From assembly GCA_022747635.1 (NCBI GenBank), contig JAKTNV010000075.1, forward strand, positions 1,488,001 through 1,552,000: DNA of 64,000 bases. Reading direction: 5' to 3'. Under the pieces are notes generated by a model, which was given only the letters and a program-made list of their open reading frames with translations, was not told the DNA's origin and searched no databases. Position numbers and translations under genes: made by a program. The stretch's first letter is position 1; each line of letters begins with the position of its first letter. The stretch is from Hetaerina americana (lineage: Eukaryota; Arthropoda; Insecta; Odonata; Calopterygidae). Of this stretch, positions 11,213 to 20,769 are shown one piece after another.

Positions 11213-12785
11213 AACAGTTGACTCTAAACAAACTTGGAGAGTGGTCGCGAACTCCGTGGAGAAAACGAAATGCGTGCACTTTCACCGTCTTCGCGGTTAC
11301 CACGTTACCCCGACCCTAACCATGTTGGGTAGGATCCTTCCATTTGTGGAGTCCGTCCGCTTTCTCGGCATGATCCTGGACCAAAAGCTGAACTGGCGGG
11401 AGCATATCCGCGTGTTACGTGAGAGGTGTCGCCAAACCCTCAACGTTTTAAAGTTTTTAACTCACTCCACTTGGGGAGCAGACCGCAACACCATGCTTTT
11501 ATTGTACAGAGGCTTGGTGCGATCCAAACTGGACTATGGTTCCATAGTGTATTCCTCAGGACGAGAGTCTTACTTGAGACCACTCACATGTGTCCACAAT
11601 GCTGGGATACGGTTGGCCACCGGGGCATTTAGAACAAGCCCAGTCCCAAGCTTACTTGCAGACGCAGGGGAGCCTCCGTTGGAAACCCGCAGGATGATTT
11701 TAATGGGCAACTATGCCTGTAAAATTTTATATTGCATGGAATGACGACCGATTCCGAATACCAGCAGCTCTTCAGTGCCGTCCTCGGCTCGCTTTCTGAC
11801 TTAGTCCCCGTCTACACCGACGGGTCAAAGTCAGAGTTGTCAAGTGCCTATGCGGTCGTGTCCCACTACCATGGAGTCGTGAGGAAAAAACTGCACACTT
11901 CATGCAGCAATTTCACAGCCGAGCTGTCAGCCATAAGGACGGCCCTAGGAGAAATAAAAGAAAGCAATGGCTCTTTCCTCATCAGCACAGACTCGTTGAG
12001 CGCCCTAAAATCTTTATCGGTCTTTGCACCTGTGCACCCGATAGTCCAGGAGATACATTATAACCTGTTGTCCCTTCAGAGAAAGGGGAACAGGGTCTCC
12101 TTTATATGGACTCCTGGTCACGTCGGCATAAGAGGCAACGAAAAAGCTGACCAGGCAGCGAAGGATGCCCTTCGAAAACCCGAGACCGACTCCACCTTGG
12201 TTCCAATGGAGGACGTAAAGGCTGCCTTGCGGAACTCGGTCTTGCAACAGTGGAAGGAGGCTTGGCAGTCTGCAAAATAATAAACTCAGGGCAATAAAAC
12301 CGGTCGTTTCACCATGGTCCTCTTCCATCCGGAAAATTCGGAGGGAAGAGGTCATGATTACGCGCCTGAGAATAGGACACTCTGCCCTCACTCATTCGTA
12401 CCTCTTTGCGGAGGTAAAAGAACAGCCCCGCTGCAATGAGTGCCTCCAACCCCTGACAATAAAAAATATCCTGACAGAATGTAGAAGATTCCAAGGGACC
12501 AGAGACATGTTGAAGATAAGGGGAGACTTAAAAAATATTTTAGGGGATGACTGTGAGTCCATAAATTGAGTCTTAAATTTTTTAAGGGCAACTGATTTAA
12601 TGAGGCAGATATAGTTTTTGATCTCATAATTTTAATGCCCTTTGATTTTAACAATTATTTATTTATTTATATTTAATCGTATTTATTTATTCCTAAGTAA
12701 AAAGGAATTTTAGTTTAAATTTTAATGAGTGGTGCAAAATGACCTTAGCTGTCGACTCACCCTAAAACTCTCAAAACTACTACTA
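11213..12785 (+). mobile_element. I-like element, 5'-truncated and internally deleted (copy I4)
   Basis: The copy starts inside the RT region (TTGACTCTAAACAAACT, equivalent to about 40433 in I2) and ends in the ACT tail near 12785. Compared with I2 it lacks 16 nt after GGTCGCGAA. It also has lost about 245 bp between RT and RNase H, replaced by a filler of about 13 nt at 11733-11745. A 2-bp loss lies near 12270 in TGGCAGTCTGC. RNase H is readable as VYTDGSKSE and GHVGIRGNEKAD. The 3' UTR is of the I0/I2 subfamily. No clear target duplication was found, so host bases may have been lost at insertion. Confidence 0.88.
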
Positions 12786-13342
12786 CCCGGAGTTGTGAGA
12801 TATTTTCTGCAGGAAAACCAATATCCGCCAGAGCTTCTTCGATGACTTCTTTTGGGGTAGTTGCGGGTATTCACCGAAGGACGAAATGAGGCTGTTTGTC
12901 AGACTTAAGTTGGCACTTGTAGAATGCGTAGTTTTTGCAGGTTAGCTTTTTGGTGACTTCCTGAAGTCGGAGATGGTTTGACATTGGACTCGGATCTCAT
13001 TTGATGTCGCGGAGAAAAATGGGACGGATACGGGTTTTGGAAGGTGGATTGGGCTGAGGCTTCTTGTCTGCATCTTCGCATGGATTCGATATTTTGGTCA
13101 TCCATAGGGAGGGGAAGAGGCAGGTAAACTGCTTAGGGGTGGGAATTCGAGAGATTTGCTGGTTTAGAGCGCTAGACTGTAGGAATTTGGGTTTGGTGCG
13201 TAGGCGGCTGGTTAGGTTCTTCAATGGTTTGAGGATTGTTACTCCCAGTGCTCCTTGACAGGTGGGCTGACGAACTGGTGTAAGAGGAGGGGTTGATAGG
13301 TATGCGGTCAGGACTTCAAAGAATGGATTCCCTGTCAGAGTG
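12786..13342 (-). pseudogene. E1 ORF1, middle part with PRE_C2HC-like fold
   Basis: Minus-strand reading includes HFVLRRIP-like and EEALADIGFPAENISQL segments that match the E2/E3 ORF1 (HFVLRGLPSNTPVAS, EEALADIGFPTD). It is preceded by the basic Pro-rich stretch RIRPIFLRDIK and by SLWMTKISNPCEDAD. Toward 13342 the frame is TTLTGNPFFEVLTAYL, which continues at 19111 beyond I1. Stops are present in the segment 12786-12995. Confidence 0.7.
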
Positions 13343-13351
13343 GTTATCTTA
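13343..13351. repeat. Target-site duplication of I1, left copy (GTTATCTTA)
   Basis: The 9-bp GTTATCTTA directly precedes the I1 5' end and is repeated at 19102-19110 directly after its ACT tail. The interrupted E1 ORF1 reads in frame once one copy is removed. Confidence 0.85.
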
Positions 13352-13950
13352 CCCCCCTGCGGGTAGGGGGGTAGAGAATACTCCCGCAGTATCCCTGCTT
13401 GTCGTAAGAGGCGACTAAAAGGGCGGGGAGAAAACCCCGAAAACAAACCCCAAGCCAGCAAGGGATGCGTCCGGACAGTGCTGTGGATCCACTGTCTGTG
13501 AGCGGCCATACCATCTGGCCTGCGATCCGCCCAGGTGTTTGCCGTGCCTGGAGACCCGTAAGGGAGAGAAGGGGATCCTGGAGGGTGAGCTTTCTGGTTC
13601 CCAGCAGGGTGTCGGATGCCCTGTATGGACCGGGGAGTGATACCCCTCTTCGGCCCCGGATTTCGTGTAAACGGGAGGCCGGGAGCTAGCCACTCCCGGT
13701 CAATCGGCTTCCGTCGCGTTTTCGCTCCGGTGGCGAGTGCCAAGGTTGTGGGGGTCTGCGTAGGGAGGTCGGAGATGTAAGGGTTTTGGTGGGCCCTTGC
13801 ACCGAAGATCCACCCCGAAACAGACAACCACTCCAGAAGCGCTATATCCCTCGAGTTAGCCCTGGCGACCGCTCCGGTTTGGCGGAGTGGCGTCCCAAAT
13901 GTGTGGCTCCGTGGCGGGTGGGGAGGCCGAGGGACGAATCATTTCTTATT
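13352..13950 (+). promoter_or_regulatory. I1 5' UTR with structured 5' end
   Basis: The first ~75 nt contain inverted repeats: CCCCCC-GGGGGG at 13352-13371, GCGGG pairing with CCCGC around 13360-13388, and GTCG-TAAGAGG-CGAC near 13400-13416. The same block opens I2 (36514 onward) with small differences. Elements of this class normally carry an internal promoter here, but no TATA motif is visible. The segment extends to the ORF1 start chosen at 13951. Confidence 0.6.
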
Positions 13951-15113
13951 ATGGAGGAAAAACCCTTTCCACCACTAAAAAGATCCCGTCCGGACACCGG
14001 CGGGGGAGAAAAGTGTATCGGCGCATGTAAGCGCTATTTAATTATGTCTTGTGCAAAGGAAGGTGAGACCTTGAAAAAGGTTTCTCCCTTCTTAATTCGC
14101 AGTGTTATCACAGATTGTGCCTGGGGACCCAAAGAGCGTGAAGAAGCTCAGGGATGGTACACTACTTATAGAGACCCTGAACGACACACAGCGAAAAACT
14201 ACTTGCTATGGGAACGCTCCATGACATTCCGATTAAGGTGGAGGTGCACCGCACTCTTAACACCTGTCGGGGAGTCATCAGTCACTACGACCTCCTATAC
14301 GTGGACATGGAAGAAATCAAGAGAGAAATGTTCTCTCAGGGAGTGACTGATTGTCGTCGACTCACCACAAGGCGCAACGGAGAAAACGTAAACAGCACCT
14401 CCGTGATCTTGACGTTTGCGCGTGATAGACTACCCGACAAGGTGTTTGTGGGCTATGAATCGGTACCAGTGAGGCCATTCATCCCAAACCCCGTGCGTTG
14501 TTTCAAATGCCAACGGTTCGGCCATGTCGCGTCGCGCTGCGAGGGCAAGGCCACCTGCCCGCGCTTTGGCAAAGACGCGCACGAGGATAAAGAGTGCTCT
14601 TCGGAACCTCTTTGTGTGAATTGCGAGGGTACACACCCAGTGTACTCTCGTGATTGCCCGAAGATGAAAGAAGAGAGGAAAGTCATGGAGATAAAAACAC
14701 TGGAAAAAATCCCATATGCGGAAGCGAGGAGAAAATACAGGGCGCTAATCGCTCCAACTTTCTCCCGGTCCTTTGCTTCCGTTGCAACCACGCAATGTGT
14801 AAAGTGTACCATCGCCACGCAGACAGAGATCCCGAAAGAATCCCCAATAGAAACCACGCAAGTGCCTAAACCAAAAAGGGTGAAGGATGGAAAGAGTAAG
14901 GTGGACAAGGAGCCACCTACTCCTGTGGGCCCTTCAAAGAAGAGCCCACTAAAAACCACCAAGGGGAACACGCCAAAAGGGCGTGAGAATGCACCTTCCC
15001 CGCCGCCTCCAGTCAAGCCAAAGAAGCCGGAGGTAATTGAAGAGGACCAGAGTATCTCTGATACTGAGGTCTTCGCAAACGAGTGGAAGAGGAAACATCG
15101 CTTCAAGCGATAA
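13951..15113 (+). pseudogene. I1 ORF1: CCHC-knuckle RNA-binding protein, frameshifted
   Basis: The start ATG (MEEKPFPPLKRSRPDTG) follows TTATT and matches I2. Two 2-bp deletions relative to I2 (near 14104 in CGCAGTGTTATC, and near 14192 in ACACACAGCG) put residues 50-80 out of frame; downstream of 14193 the original frame is regained in a shifted register and runs to the stop at 15113. Knuckles: CFKCQRFGHVASRC (intact), CPRFGKDAHEDKEC (second Cys replaced by Phe), CVNCEGTHPVYSRDC (intact). The C-terminus is Lys/Pro/Thr-rich. The protein would bind element RNA if the frame were whole. Confidence 0.9.
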
Positions 15114-15199
15114 CCTCAATAGAGTTGGTCATCTCCCTTTTTAGTCAACTTATTTATTTATATATTTATTTATTTATTCATTTTAATTTAACACTTTAA

Positions 15200-18100
15200 A
15201 TGTGTTCCATTCTGCAGTGGAACTGCAATGGTTTTTATCGGCACAAGGAGGAGCTGGCCATTTTAATCCAAGATTTTATACCCTCTTGTATTTGCCTGCA
15301 AGAGACACACTTTAAGGCTGAAGATAAGGGTATTCTGAAGGGGTTCACTGTTAATAGAATGGATGACCTAAGTGGCCAACGAGCCCAAGGGGGAGTAGCA
15401 GTTGCGGCCCGTGAGGCCCTTTACACCTCGCGAGTCCAACTGAACTCTCCATTCCAGGCCGTCGCTGTCACGGTGCACACCCCTGAGAGGATGACGTTAT
15501 GCAACGTGTATCTGCCAGAGGGTGCACCGGTGACCCGCCTGAACCTTGAAGCCCTTGTCCACCAGCTTCCTCAGCCGTTCATTTTGATGGGAGATTTTAA
15601 TGCCCATGATCCTCTCTGGGGAGGGCCAGAAACCCAAAGCAATAGGAGAGGTCGAATTTTTTCCAACTTTATTGAGGATTTTAACCTGTTTTTATTAAAT
15701 AGCGGCGAAAAAACCCGGTTTAACAGCTTCAATGGGGAATTCTCAGCAATAGATCTTTGTCTATGCTCGAGAAGTCTAGCCCCAAAGCTGAAAATGTCCA
15801 CCCACAACGATCTCTGTGGGAGTGACCATTTTCCTCTTCTACTCGTTAAAGAAGACTCTTCGCCCACCATTTCAAAACCTCCGGAAAAGTGGCGTATTAA
15901 CCGTGCGGACTGGCCACTTTTCAAGCGTACGTTTACATATAAACACGACGCAAGTTTCGACGCGTTGCACAACGTCGATAAACTAAGTTCAACGCTGTTG
16001 GCGGCAGCTACCAAAAGTATCCCTCGTACGTCCGGGAACATTAATCGAGCTCCTGTCCCTTGGTGGAACGGGGAATGCGACCGGGCGATTCGGGCGAGGA
16101 AAAAAGCATTGAATATTTTTAGAAAATATCCCACGGCAACTAATCTGGCATCGTACCGCCGCCTGAGAGCGCGAGCTCGAAGGGCCGTGAAGGAGGCCAA
16201 GAGGGCTTCCTGGATAGAATACGTCTCTACCATCAACCATCGCACGCCGCTTGGTCAGGTATGGGACAAAGTGAAGAAAATCTCCGGGTCCAAGGGCTCA
16301 TTTGTCATCTCGCCATTGCTTGTTGCCTGCCGGGTGGTTAATTCACCTGCCGAAATAAGCAACATATTTGCCAGTCAGTTCGCGGCCAATAGCAGTGACG
16401 AGGGCTATGCCGCGGACTTTGCGAACCTGAAGAGGCGATGCGAGAGAGTCCCTCTCAATTTCGGTGCAGGTCCTACAAGCGAATATTACAATGAGCCTTT
16501 CACGTCTTGGGAGCTTAAATCCGCCATCGAAGACTCCCATTACACCTCGCCAGGTGCGGACGAAATCCACAACGCATTTCTCCGGAACATTCCGGAAACT
16601 GCGATTGGGGAGGTCCTAAATACCCTCAACCAACTTTGGAACGAGGGCAGTTTTCCAAATGCCTGGCGAGAGTCCATCGTGATACCAATCCCAAAACAGG
16701 GCAAGGACAAAAATGACCCGAACAACTACCGTCCCATATCTCTCACCAGCTGCCTGTGCAAGGTGATGGAACGGATGGTAAACCGACGTCTCATGTGGTG
16801 CTTGGAGAGTCGACACCTGCTCTCCGACGCTCAGTGCGGCTTTCGGCGTGGCAGGTCCACGACAGACCATCTGGTTCGCACTGAGAACTTCATCCAGGAA
16901 GCCTTTCTCCACCGTCAACACGTCATTGCAGTCTTTTTCGACCTGGAGAAGGCCTATGATAGTGTGTGGCGATGGAGAGTCCTCAACACGCTCCACAAGT
17001 GGGGATTTAGAGGCAACATGGCCCTATTTATCAGAAATTTTTTAAGTAACCGCCTTTTTAAAGTAAGGACTGGGAAGCACTTATCCCGATCTTTTACACA
17101 GGAGAACGGGGTACCCCAGGGTTCAGTACTGAGCGTGACGTTATTTGCCATCGCCATCAACGACGTGGTGGAATGCATCAATGCCCCGGTGATGGCATCG
17201 CTCTATGTGGACGACTTAGCCATATTTTGCCGGTCGACACGACTGCCAAACGCTTCCAGGCAAGCCCAGGTGACTCTAAACAATCTGGGAGAGTGGTCGC
17301 GAAAGAACGGATTTCGTTTCTCCATGGAGAAAACGAAATGCGTGCACTTTCACCGTCTTCGCGGTTACCACGTTACCCCGACCCTAACCCTGTTGGGTAG
17401 GATTCTTCCATTTGTGGAGTCCGTCCGCTTTCTCGGCATGATCCTGGACCAAAAGCTGAACTGGCGGGAGCATATCCGCGTGTTACGCGAGAGGTGTCGC
17501 CAAACCCTCAACGTTTTAAAGTTTTTAACTCACTCCACTTGGGGAGCAGACCGCACCACCGTGCTTTTATTGTACAGAGGCTTGGTGCGATCCAAACTGG
17601 ACTATGGTTCCATAGTGTATTCCTCAGCACGAGAGTCTTACTTGAGACCACTCACATGTGTCCACAATGCTGGGATACGGTTGGCCACCGGGGCATTTAG
17701 AACAAGCCCAGTCCCAAGCTTACTTGCAGACGCAGGGGAGCCTCCGTTGGAAACCCGCAGGATGATTTTAATGGGCAACTATGCCTGTAAAATTTTGTCA
17801 GAGACAATCCACCCTTGTTTTAACATAGTTTTTAACCAACGGTTTTTAGACTTATTTAACAGGCGGAGAAGGGCAACTAGGCCCTTTGCCGTTCGTTTTA
17901 ATGATTTTATTAATGAGGTAAATTTTACATTTCCTCAAATATGCCCCGTCTCTTATGCTAAGTTTCCGCCTTGGTTAACGCCAATGCCGGATATTAAACT
18001 CATTGCCAGTGCACGCCGCAAAGCCAAGACGACCGATTCCGAATACCAGCAGCTCTTTAGTGCCGTCCTCAGCTCACTTTCTGACTTCGTCCCAGTCTAC

Positions 18101-18901
18101 ACCGACGGGTCAAAGTCAGAATCTGCATGTGCCTATGCGGTCGTGTCCCACTACCATGGAGTCGTGAGGAAAAAACTGCACACTTCTTGCAGCATTTTCA
18201 CAGCCGAGCTGTCAGCCATAAGGACGGCCCTAGGAGAAATAAAAGAAAGCAATGGCTCTTTCCTCATCTGCACCGACTCGTTGAGCGCCCTAAAATCTTT
18301 ATCGGTCTTTGCACCTGTGCACCCGATAGTCCAGGAGATCCATTATAACCTGTTGTCCCTTCAGAGAAAGGGGAACAGGGTCTCCTTTATATGGACTCCT
18401 GGTCACGTCGGCATAAGAGGCAACGAAAAAGCTGACAAGGCAGCGAAGGATGCCCTTCGACAACCCGAGACCGACTTCACTTTGGTTCCAATGGAGGACG
18501 TGAAGGCCGCCTTGCGGAACTCGGTCCTGCATCAGTGGAAGGAGGCTTGGCAGTCTCTGCAAAATAATAAACTCAGGGCAATAAAACCGGTCGTTTCCCC
18601 ATGGTCCTCTTCCATCCGGAGCATTCGGAGGGAAGAGGTCATGATTACGCGCATGAGAATAGGACACTCTGCCCTCACTCATTCGTACCTCTTTGCGGAG
18701 GTAAAAGAACAGCCCCGCTGCAATGAGTGCCTCCAACCCCTGACGATAAAACATATCCTGACGGAATGTAAAACATACGAAAGGGCCAGAGACATGTTGA
18801 AGTTAAGGGGAGACTTAAGAAATATTTTAGGGGATGACTCTGGGTCTATAAACAGAGTCTTAAGTTTTTTAAGGTATACTGGTTTAATGGGGCAGCTTTA
18901 G
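15200..18901 (+). CDS. I1 ORF2: endonuclease-RT-RNase H polyprotein (1,233 aa)
   Basis: Endonuclease at residues 1-215: QWNCNG (6-11), QETHF (34-38), GDFNAHD (131-137), SDH (208-210). RT at about 445-760: motif A FFDLEKAYD (579-587), NGVPQGSVLS (636-645), catalytic YVDD (669-672). RNase H at about 963-1085: YTDG (Asp969), AEL (Glu1003), TDS (Asp1026), GHVG with His1069 and Asp1079. A CCHC motif, C-X2-C-X7-H-X4-C, lies at 1174-1190. The enzyme nicks target DNA and copies the element RNA in place. No stop or frameshift occurs over 3.7 kb, so the copy is young or recently selected. It differs from I2 at scattered residues, e.g. 408-410 and 421. Confidence 0.96.
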   Translation: MCSILQWNCNGFYRHKEELAILIQDFIPSCICLQETHFKAEDKGILKGFTVNRMDDLSGQRAQGGVAVAAREALYTSRVQLNSPFQAVAVTVHTPERMTLCNVYLPEGAPVTRLNLEALVHQLPQPFILMGDFNAHDPLWGGPETQSNRRGRIFSNFIEDFNLFLLNSGEKTRFNSFNGEFSAIDLCLCSRSLAPKLKMSTHNDLCGSDHFPLLLVKEDSSPTISKPPEKWRINRADWPLFKRTFTYKHDASFDALHNVDKLSSTLLAAATKSIPRTSGNINRAPVPWWNGECDRAIRARKKALNIFRKYPTATNLASYRRLRARARRAVKEAKRASWIEYVSTINHRTPLGQVWDKVKKISGSKGSFVISPLLVACRVVNSPAEISNIFASQFAANSSDEGYAADFANLKRRCERVPLNFGAGPTSEYYNEPFTSWELKSAIEDSHYTSPGADEIHNAFLRNIPETAIGEVLNTLNQLWNEGSFPNAWRESIVIPIPKQGKDKNDPNNYRPISLTSCLCKVMERMVNRRLMWCLESRHLLSDAQCGFRRGRSTTDHLVRTENFIQEAFLHRQHVIAVFFDLEKAYDSVWRWRVLNTLHKWGFRGNMALFIRNFLSNRLFKVRTGKHLSRSFTQENGVPQGSVLSVTLFAIAINDVVECINAPVMASLYVDDLAIFCRSTRLPNASRQAQVTLNNLGEWSRKNGFRFSMEKTKCVHFHRLRGYHVTPTLTLLGRILPFVESVRFLGMILDQKLNWREHIRVLRERCRQTLNVLKFLTHSTWGADRTTVLLLYRGLVRSKLDYGSIVYSSARESYLRPLTCVHNAGIRLATGAFRTSPVPSLLADAGEPPLETRRMILMGNYACKILSETIHPCFNIVFNQRFLDLFNRRRRATRPFAVRFNDFINEVNFTFPQICPVSYAKFPPWLTPMPDIKLIASARRKAKTTDSEYQQLFSAVLSSLSDFVPVYTDGSKSESACAYAVVSHYHGVVRKKLHTSCSIFTAELSAIRTALGEIKESNGSFLICTDSLSALKSLSVFAPVHPIVQEIHYNLLSLQRKGNRVSFIWTPGHVGIRGNEKADKAAKDALRQPETDFTLVPMEDVKAALRNSVLHQWKEAWQSLQNNKLRAIKPVVSPWSSSIRSIRREEVMITRMRIGHSALTHSYLFAEVKEQPRCNECLQPLTIKHILTECKTYERARDMLKLRGDLRNILGDDSGSINRVLSFLRYTGLMGQL

Positions 18902-19101
18902 CTTTGGAGCTCATAATTTTAATGCTTTTGATTTTAGCATTTTCCTTTTTTTTTTTTTTTGTTTAATTTATTTATATATTTATTCGTATTTATTTGTTTA
19001 CTTATTCCTAGTTTAAAAGGAACATAAGTTTTACGTAATGACAGTGGTGCAAAATGACCATAGCTGTCGACGCACCCTACAAACCCCTAAAACTACTACT
19101 T
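18902..19101 (+). other. I1 3' UTR with ACT tail
   Basis: AT-rich region with TTTA repeats and a run of 13 T at 18948-18960, then the conserved block GTGGTGCAAAATGACC...GCTGTCGACGCACCCTA and the tail AAAACTACTACT. This block is shared by all five I-like copies and is a good candidate for the RNA site recognised by the element RT. Confidence 0.7.
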
Positions 19102-19110
19102 GTTATCTTA
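19102..19110. repeat. Target-site duplication of I1, right copy
   Basis: GTTATCTTA, identical to 13343-13351. Host E1 ORF1 continues from here on the minus strand. Confidence 0.85.
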
Positions 19111-19348
19111 GCTCCCTTAATTGTTAATAGCATGGATTGAATGCGCGGGTCATGAAGATCATCTCATCCAGTGTTCATCCAGTTCTAATTTAGCTCTCTT
19201 GGCGCTAGGCTGTAGTTTTAGTATGAGTTCCATAAGGAATTGTAAACTGGTTGACCCAGCACTGTTGTCAGAGGACTTCTGTGGAAGCAGAGGGTGTGTT
19301 TTGCGGTTCTACAGGGAGGAGGTCAGTATTGGAGGCTTGGGGATCCAT
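19111..19348 (-). pseudogene. E1 ORF1, N-terminal part
   Basis: The minus-strand start MDPQAS at 19348 matches the E3 ORF1 start (MDPQAT at 32492) and the GGGGATCCAT context of E2 at 28534. The reading runs to QSMLLTIKGAKIT at the I1 junction and continues at 13342. It is part of the Ser/Thr/Pro-rich N-terminus and has no domain I can name. Confidence 0.65.
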
Positions 19349-20610
19349 GGTTTGGATTCATCTGCCAAAGGCGGGTTATAGCGGCGGTATCTTGCTGAGA
19401 AATAGCTGTAGAGCGCAGTTGTTACAGCAGGAGACTTAAACAGGCGTAACCACCTGTTGAGAGCTTTGGAGATTTCAACAGGCGTGCCCAACTGTTAATA
19501 GCACTGGAGATATCAACTGGCGGCGCAAGTGTGTTATAGGCGTCGCCACCGTCAGCGTCTTGAGGTGGTAAGTTGCTGTATCTCCTAAATAGTTGGAGAT
19601 AGCGCGAAATTGACAAGGAATGTGAAACCAAATTGGGGGAAGGGGGGATCAACTGCTCTTGCTACGAGATGGAAATAAGATATTCCAGGAAAGTTGGGTT
19701 TGAAAAAATTAAAGGAGAAAATAAATGGATATGGGAAATAGTGAAGTTAGTGTCGCCACCGTCAGCGTCTTATCGAAGGAACGGCTTTATCTCTGTAACG
19801 GTGAGAGATAGCTTAAATTTGGCATAAAATTTGAATCCAAAACGGGGAGTTTGGGGGATTGAACAGCCTAGTTAGAGTTTGGCACCCTAAATTAGGTGGG
19901 AGGAGTTGTTTTAAAACATTCTTAAAGAAATGAATGATGTGGTTCGTACTGAATGTGAATAGATGTCACCACTGACGTTTTAAAGGAGGTAGGGCCTTAA
20001 CTCTTAAGCGGTGGGACTTGGAGAAAAACTGGCAAAAGATTCGAGTTCAAATTGGGGGTAGGGGGACCAACAGCCCTCACTACCCGTTAGGACCCTCAGT
20101 GAAGAGATAGGAGGGGTTTGAAAAAGTAAGATAAAAAAATAGTTTCTGTGTGTGAAGGGTAATACCCGTGTGTGTGTGTAAGCGACTTGAGTCAACCTAC
20201 TGGAGGGAAGGTGGAAGATGGGGGACACCACGGGGACCCCTGCCGAGCCGCAGAGCGGGCACAGAAGGTCCATACCCAGGAGTCTTCCCACTCTAAAGCC
20301 CTGAGAAGTGGACCGGCCCGGGTCCCAGAGGAGTGCAATGGGAGACATGCGCCCTTCGTAAGGTAACCGGACAAGACGACCATGGAGGGACCCAGCTCGA
20401 ACGCTCCAAGGGATGAGGAGGGACTTATCCTCCCCTCAATGGAGCCACGGCTGAGGACTCAAATCGCCAGATTGTAGGTGTGTGTAATATGAGTAAATTT
20501 TCGCCGTGAGGACTGGATGGCGTGTACAACATGCAATACCAGGATTGCAGAATGGATGGCAGCGACCTCGTGGACTGGCTGTCGCGTTCCGGCCCTAGAT
20601 ACGTACGTTC
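19349..20610 (-). promoter_or_regulatory. E1 5' UTR with tandem monomers
   Basis: Three monomers of about 210-217 bp begin near 19533, 19750 and 19962, marked by GTCGCCACCGTCAGCGTCTT or close variants. Each continues with a TATCTC...GAACGG-like stretch, then AAATTGGGGG and a G-rich run followed by a TCAAC/CAACAG segment. ORF1-proximal to them are short repeats of GGAGAYTTCAACAGG...CCTGTT type that can fold. The distal part (20160-20610) is non-repetitive and conserved with E2-E4. Repeated 5' UTR monomers commonly carry promoter activity in LINEs. That role is inferred here. Confidence 0.7.
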
Positions 20611-20769
20611 ACAGGGAACTGCGAATGGATACCCAAAATTCTTCCCTCGGCCTATCTGTATGACCGGCGACTTTCGTCCCTTTGTCGCTGGCCAGCATTG
20701 CTGCTCTTCAGCGATGTTTCCTTCGGCGAGTAGCGCAGAGTGCTAGAAGCACCCCGCCGCTATCGTACA

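Larger units (their letters stand above)
13352..19101 (+). mobile_element. Full-length I-like retrotransposon (copy I1)
   Basis: A 5.75-kb element with a ~600-nt 5' UTR, ORF1, an 86-nt AT-rich spacer, ORF2 and a ~200-nt 3' UTR that ends in an ACT trinucleotide tail. I-clade elements typically end in short trinucleotide repeats, as Drosophila I does with TAA. It is flanked by the 9-bp duplication GTTATCTTA and sits antisense in E1 ORF1. It is very similar to I2 over its whole length. The 3' UTR belongs to the I1/I3 type (GACCATAGCTGTCGACG, a long T run at 18948-18960). ORF2 is open and ORF1 has two small deletions. Confidence 0.95.
7822..20610 (-). mobile_element. E-family Jockey-like element (E1), split by two I-like insertions
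   Basis: Read on the minus strand, the element runs 5' UTR (20610-19349), ORF1 (19348 to about 10560) and ORF2 (about 10540 to 8013), then a 3' end near 7822. That end shares CCAGC-TGCTGATRAACGG, read on the plus strand, with E2 near 24255. ORF1 is interrupted by I1 (13352-19101) and I4 (11213-12785). Without I1, the ORF1 frame reads straight across the target duplication (GAKIT then TLTGNPFF), which supports one original element. E1 ORF1 is clearly diverged from E2 and E3, so it represents another subfamily. Confidence 0.82.

Noticed and set aside
13352..13430. Firm call of an HDV-like ribozyme at the I-like 5' end
   Set aside because: Stem-loops are present but the required nested double pseudoknot could not be paired by hand, so it is kept only as a testable idea.
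14453..15106. 217-codon minus-strand frame opposite I-like ORF1 (also 37619-38272)
   Set aside because: Antisense to the Lys/Pro-rich tail and knuckles of ORF1. Composition (Gly/Phe-rich) is what reversing that tail gives.
15571..16245. Long open minus-strand frame (224 codons) inside the I1 endonuclease, also at 38733-39407 in I2
   Set aside because: It is a shadow of the well-supported plus-strand ORF2. Its conservation follows from the parent frame and it has no recognisable motif.
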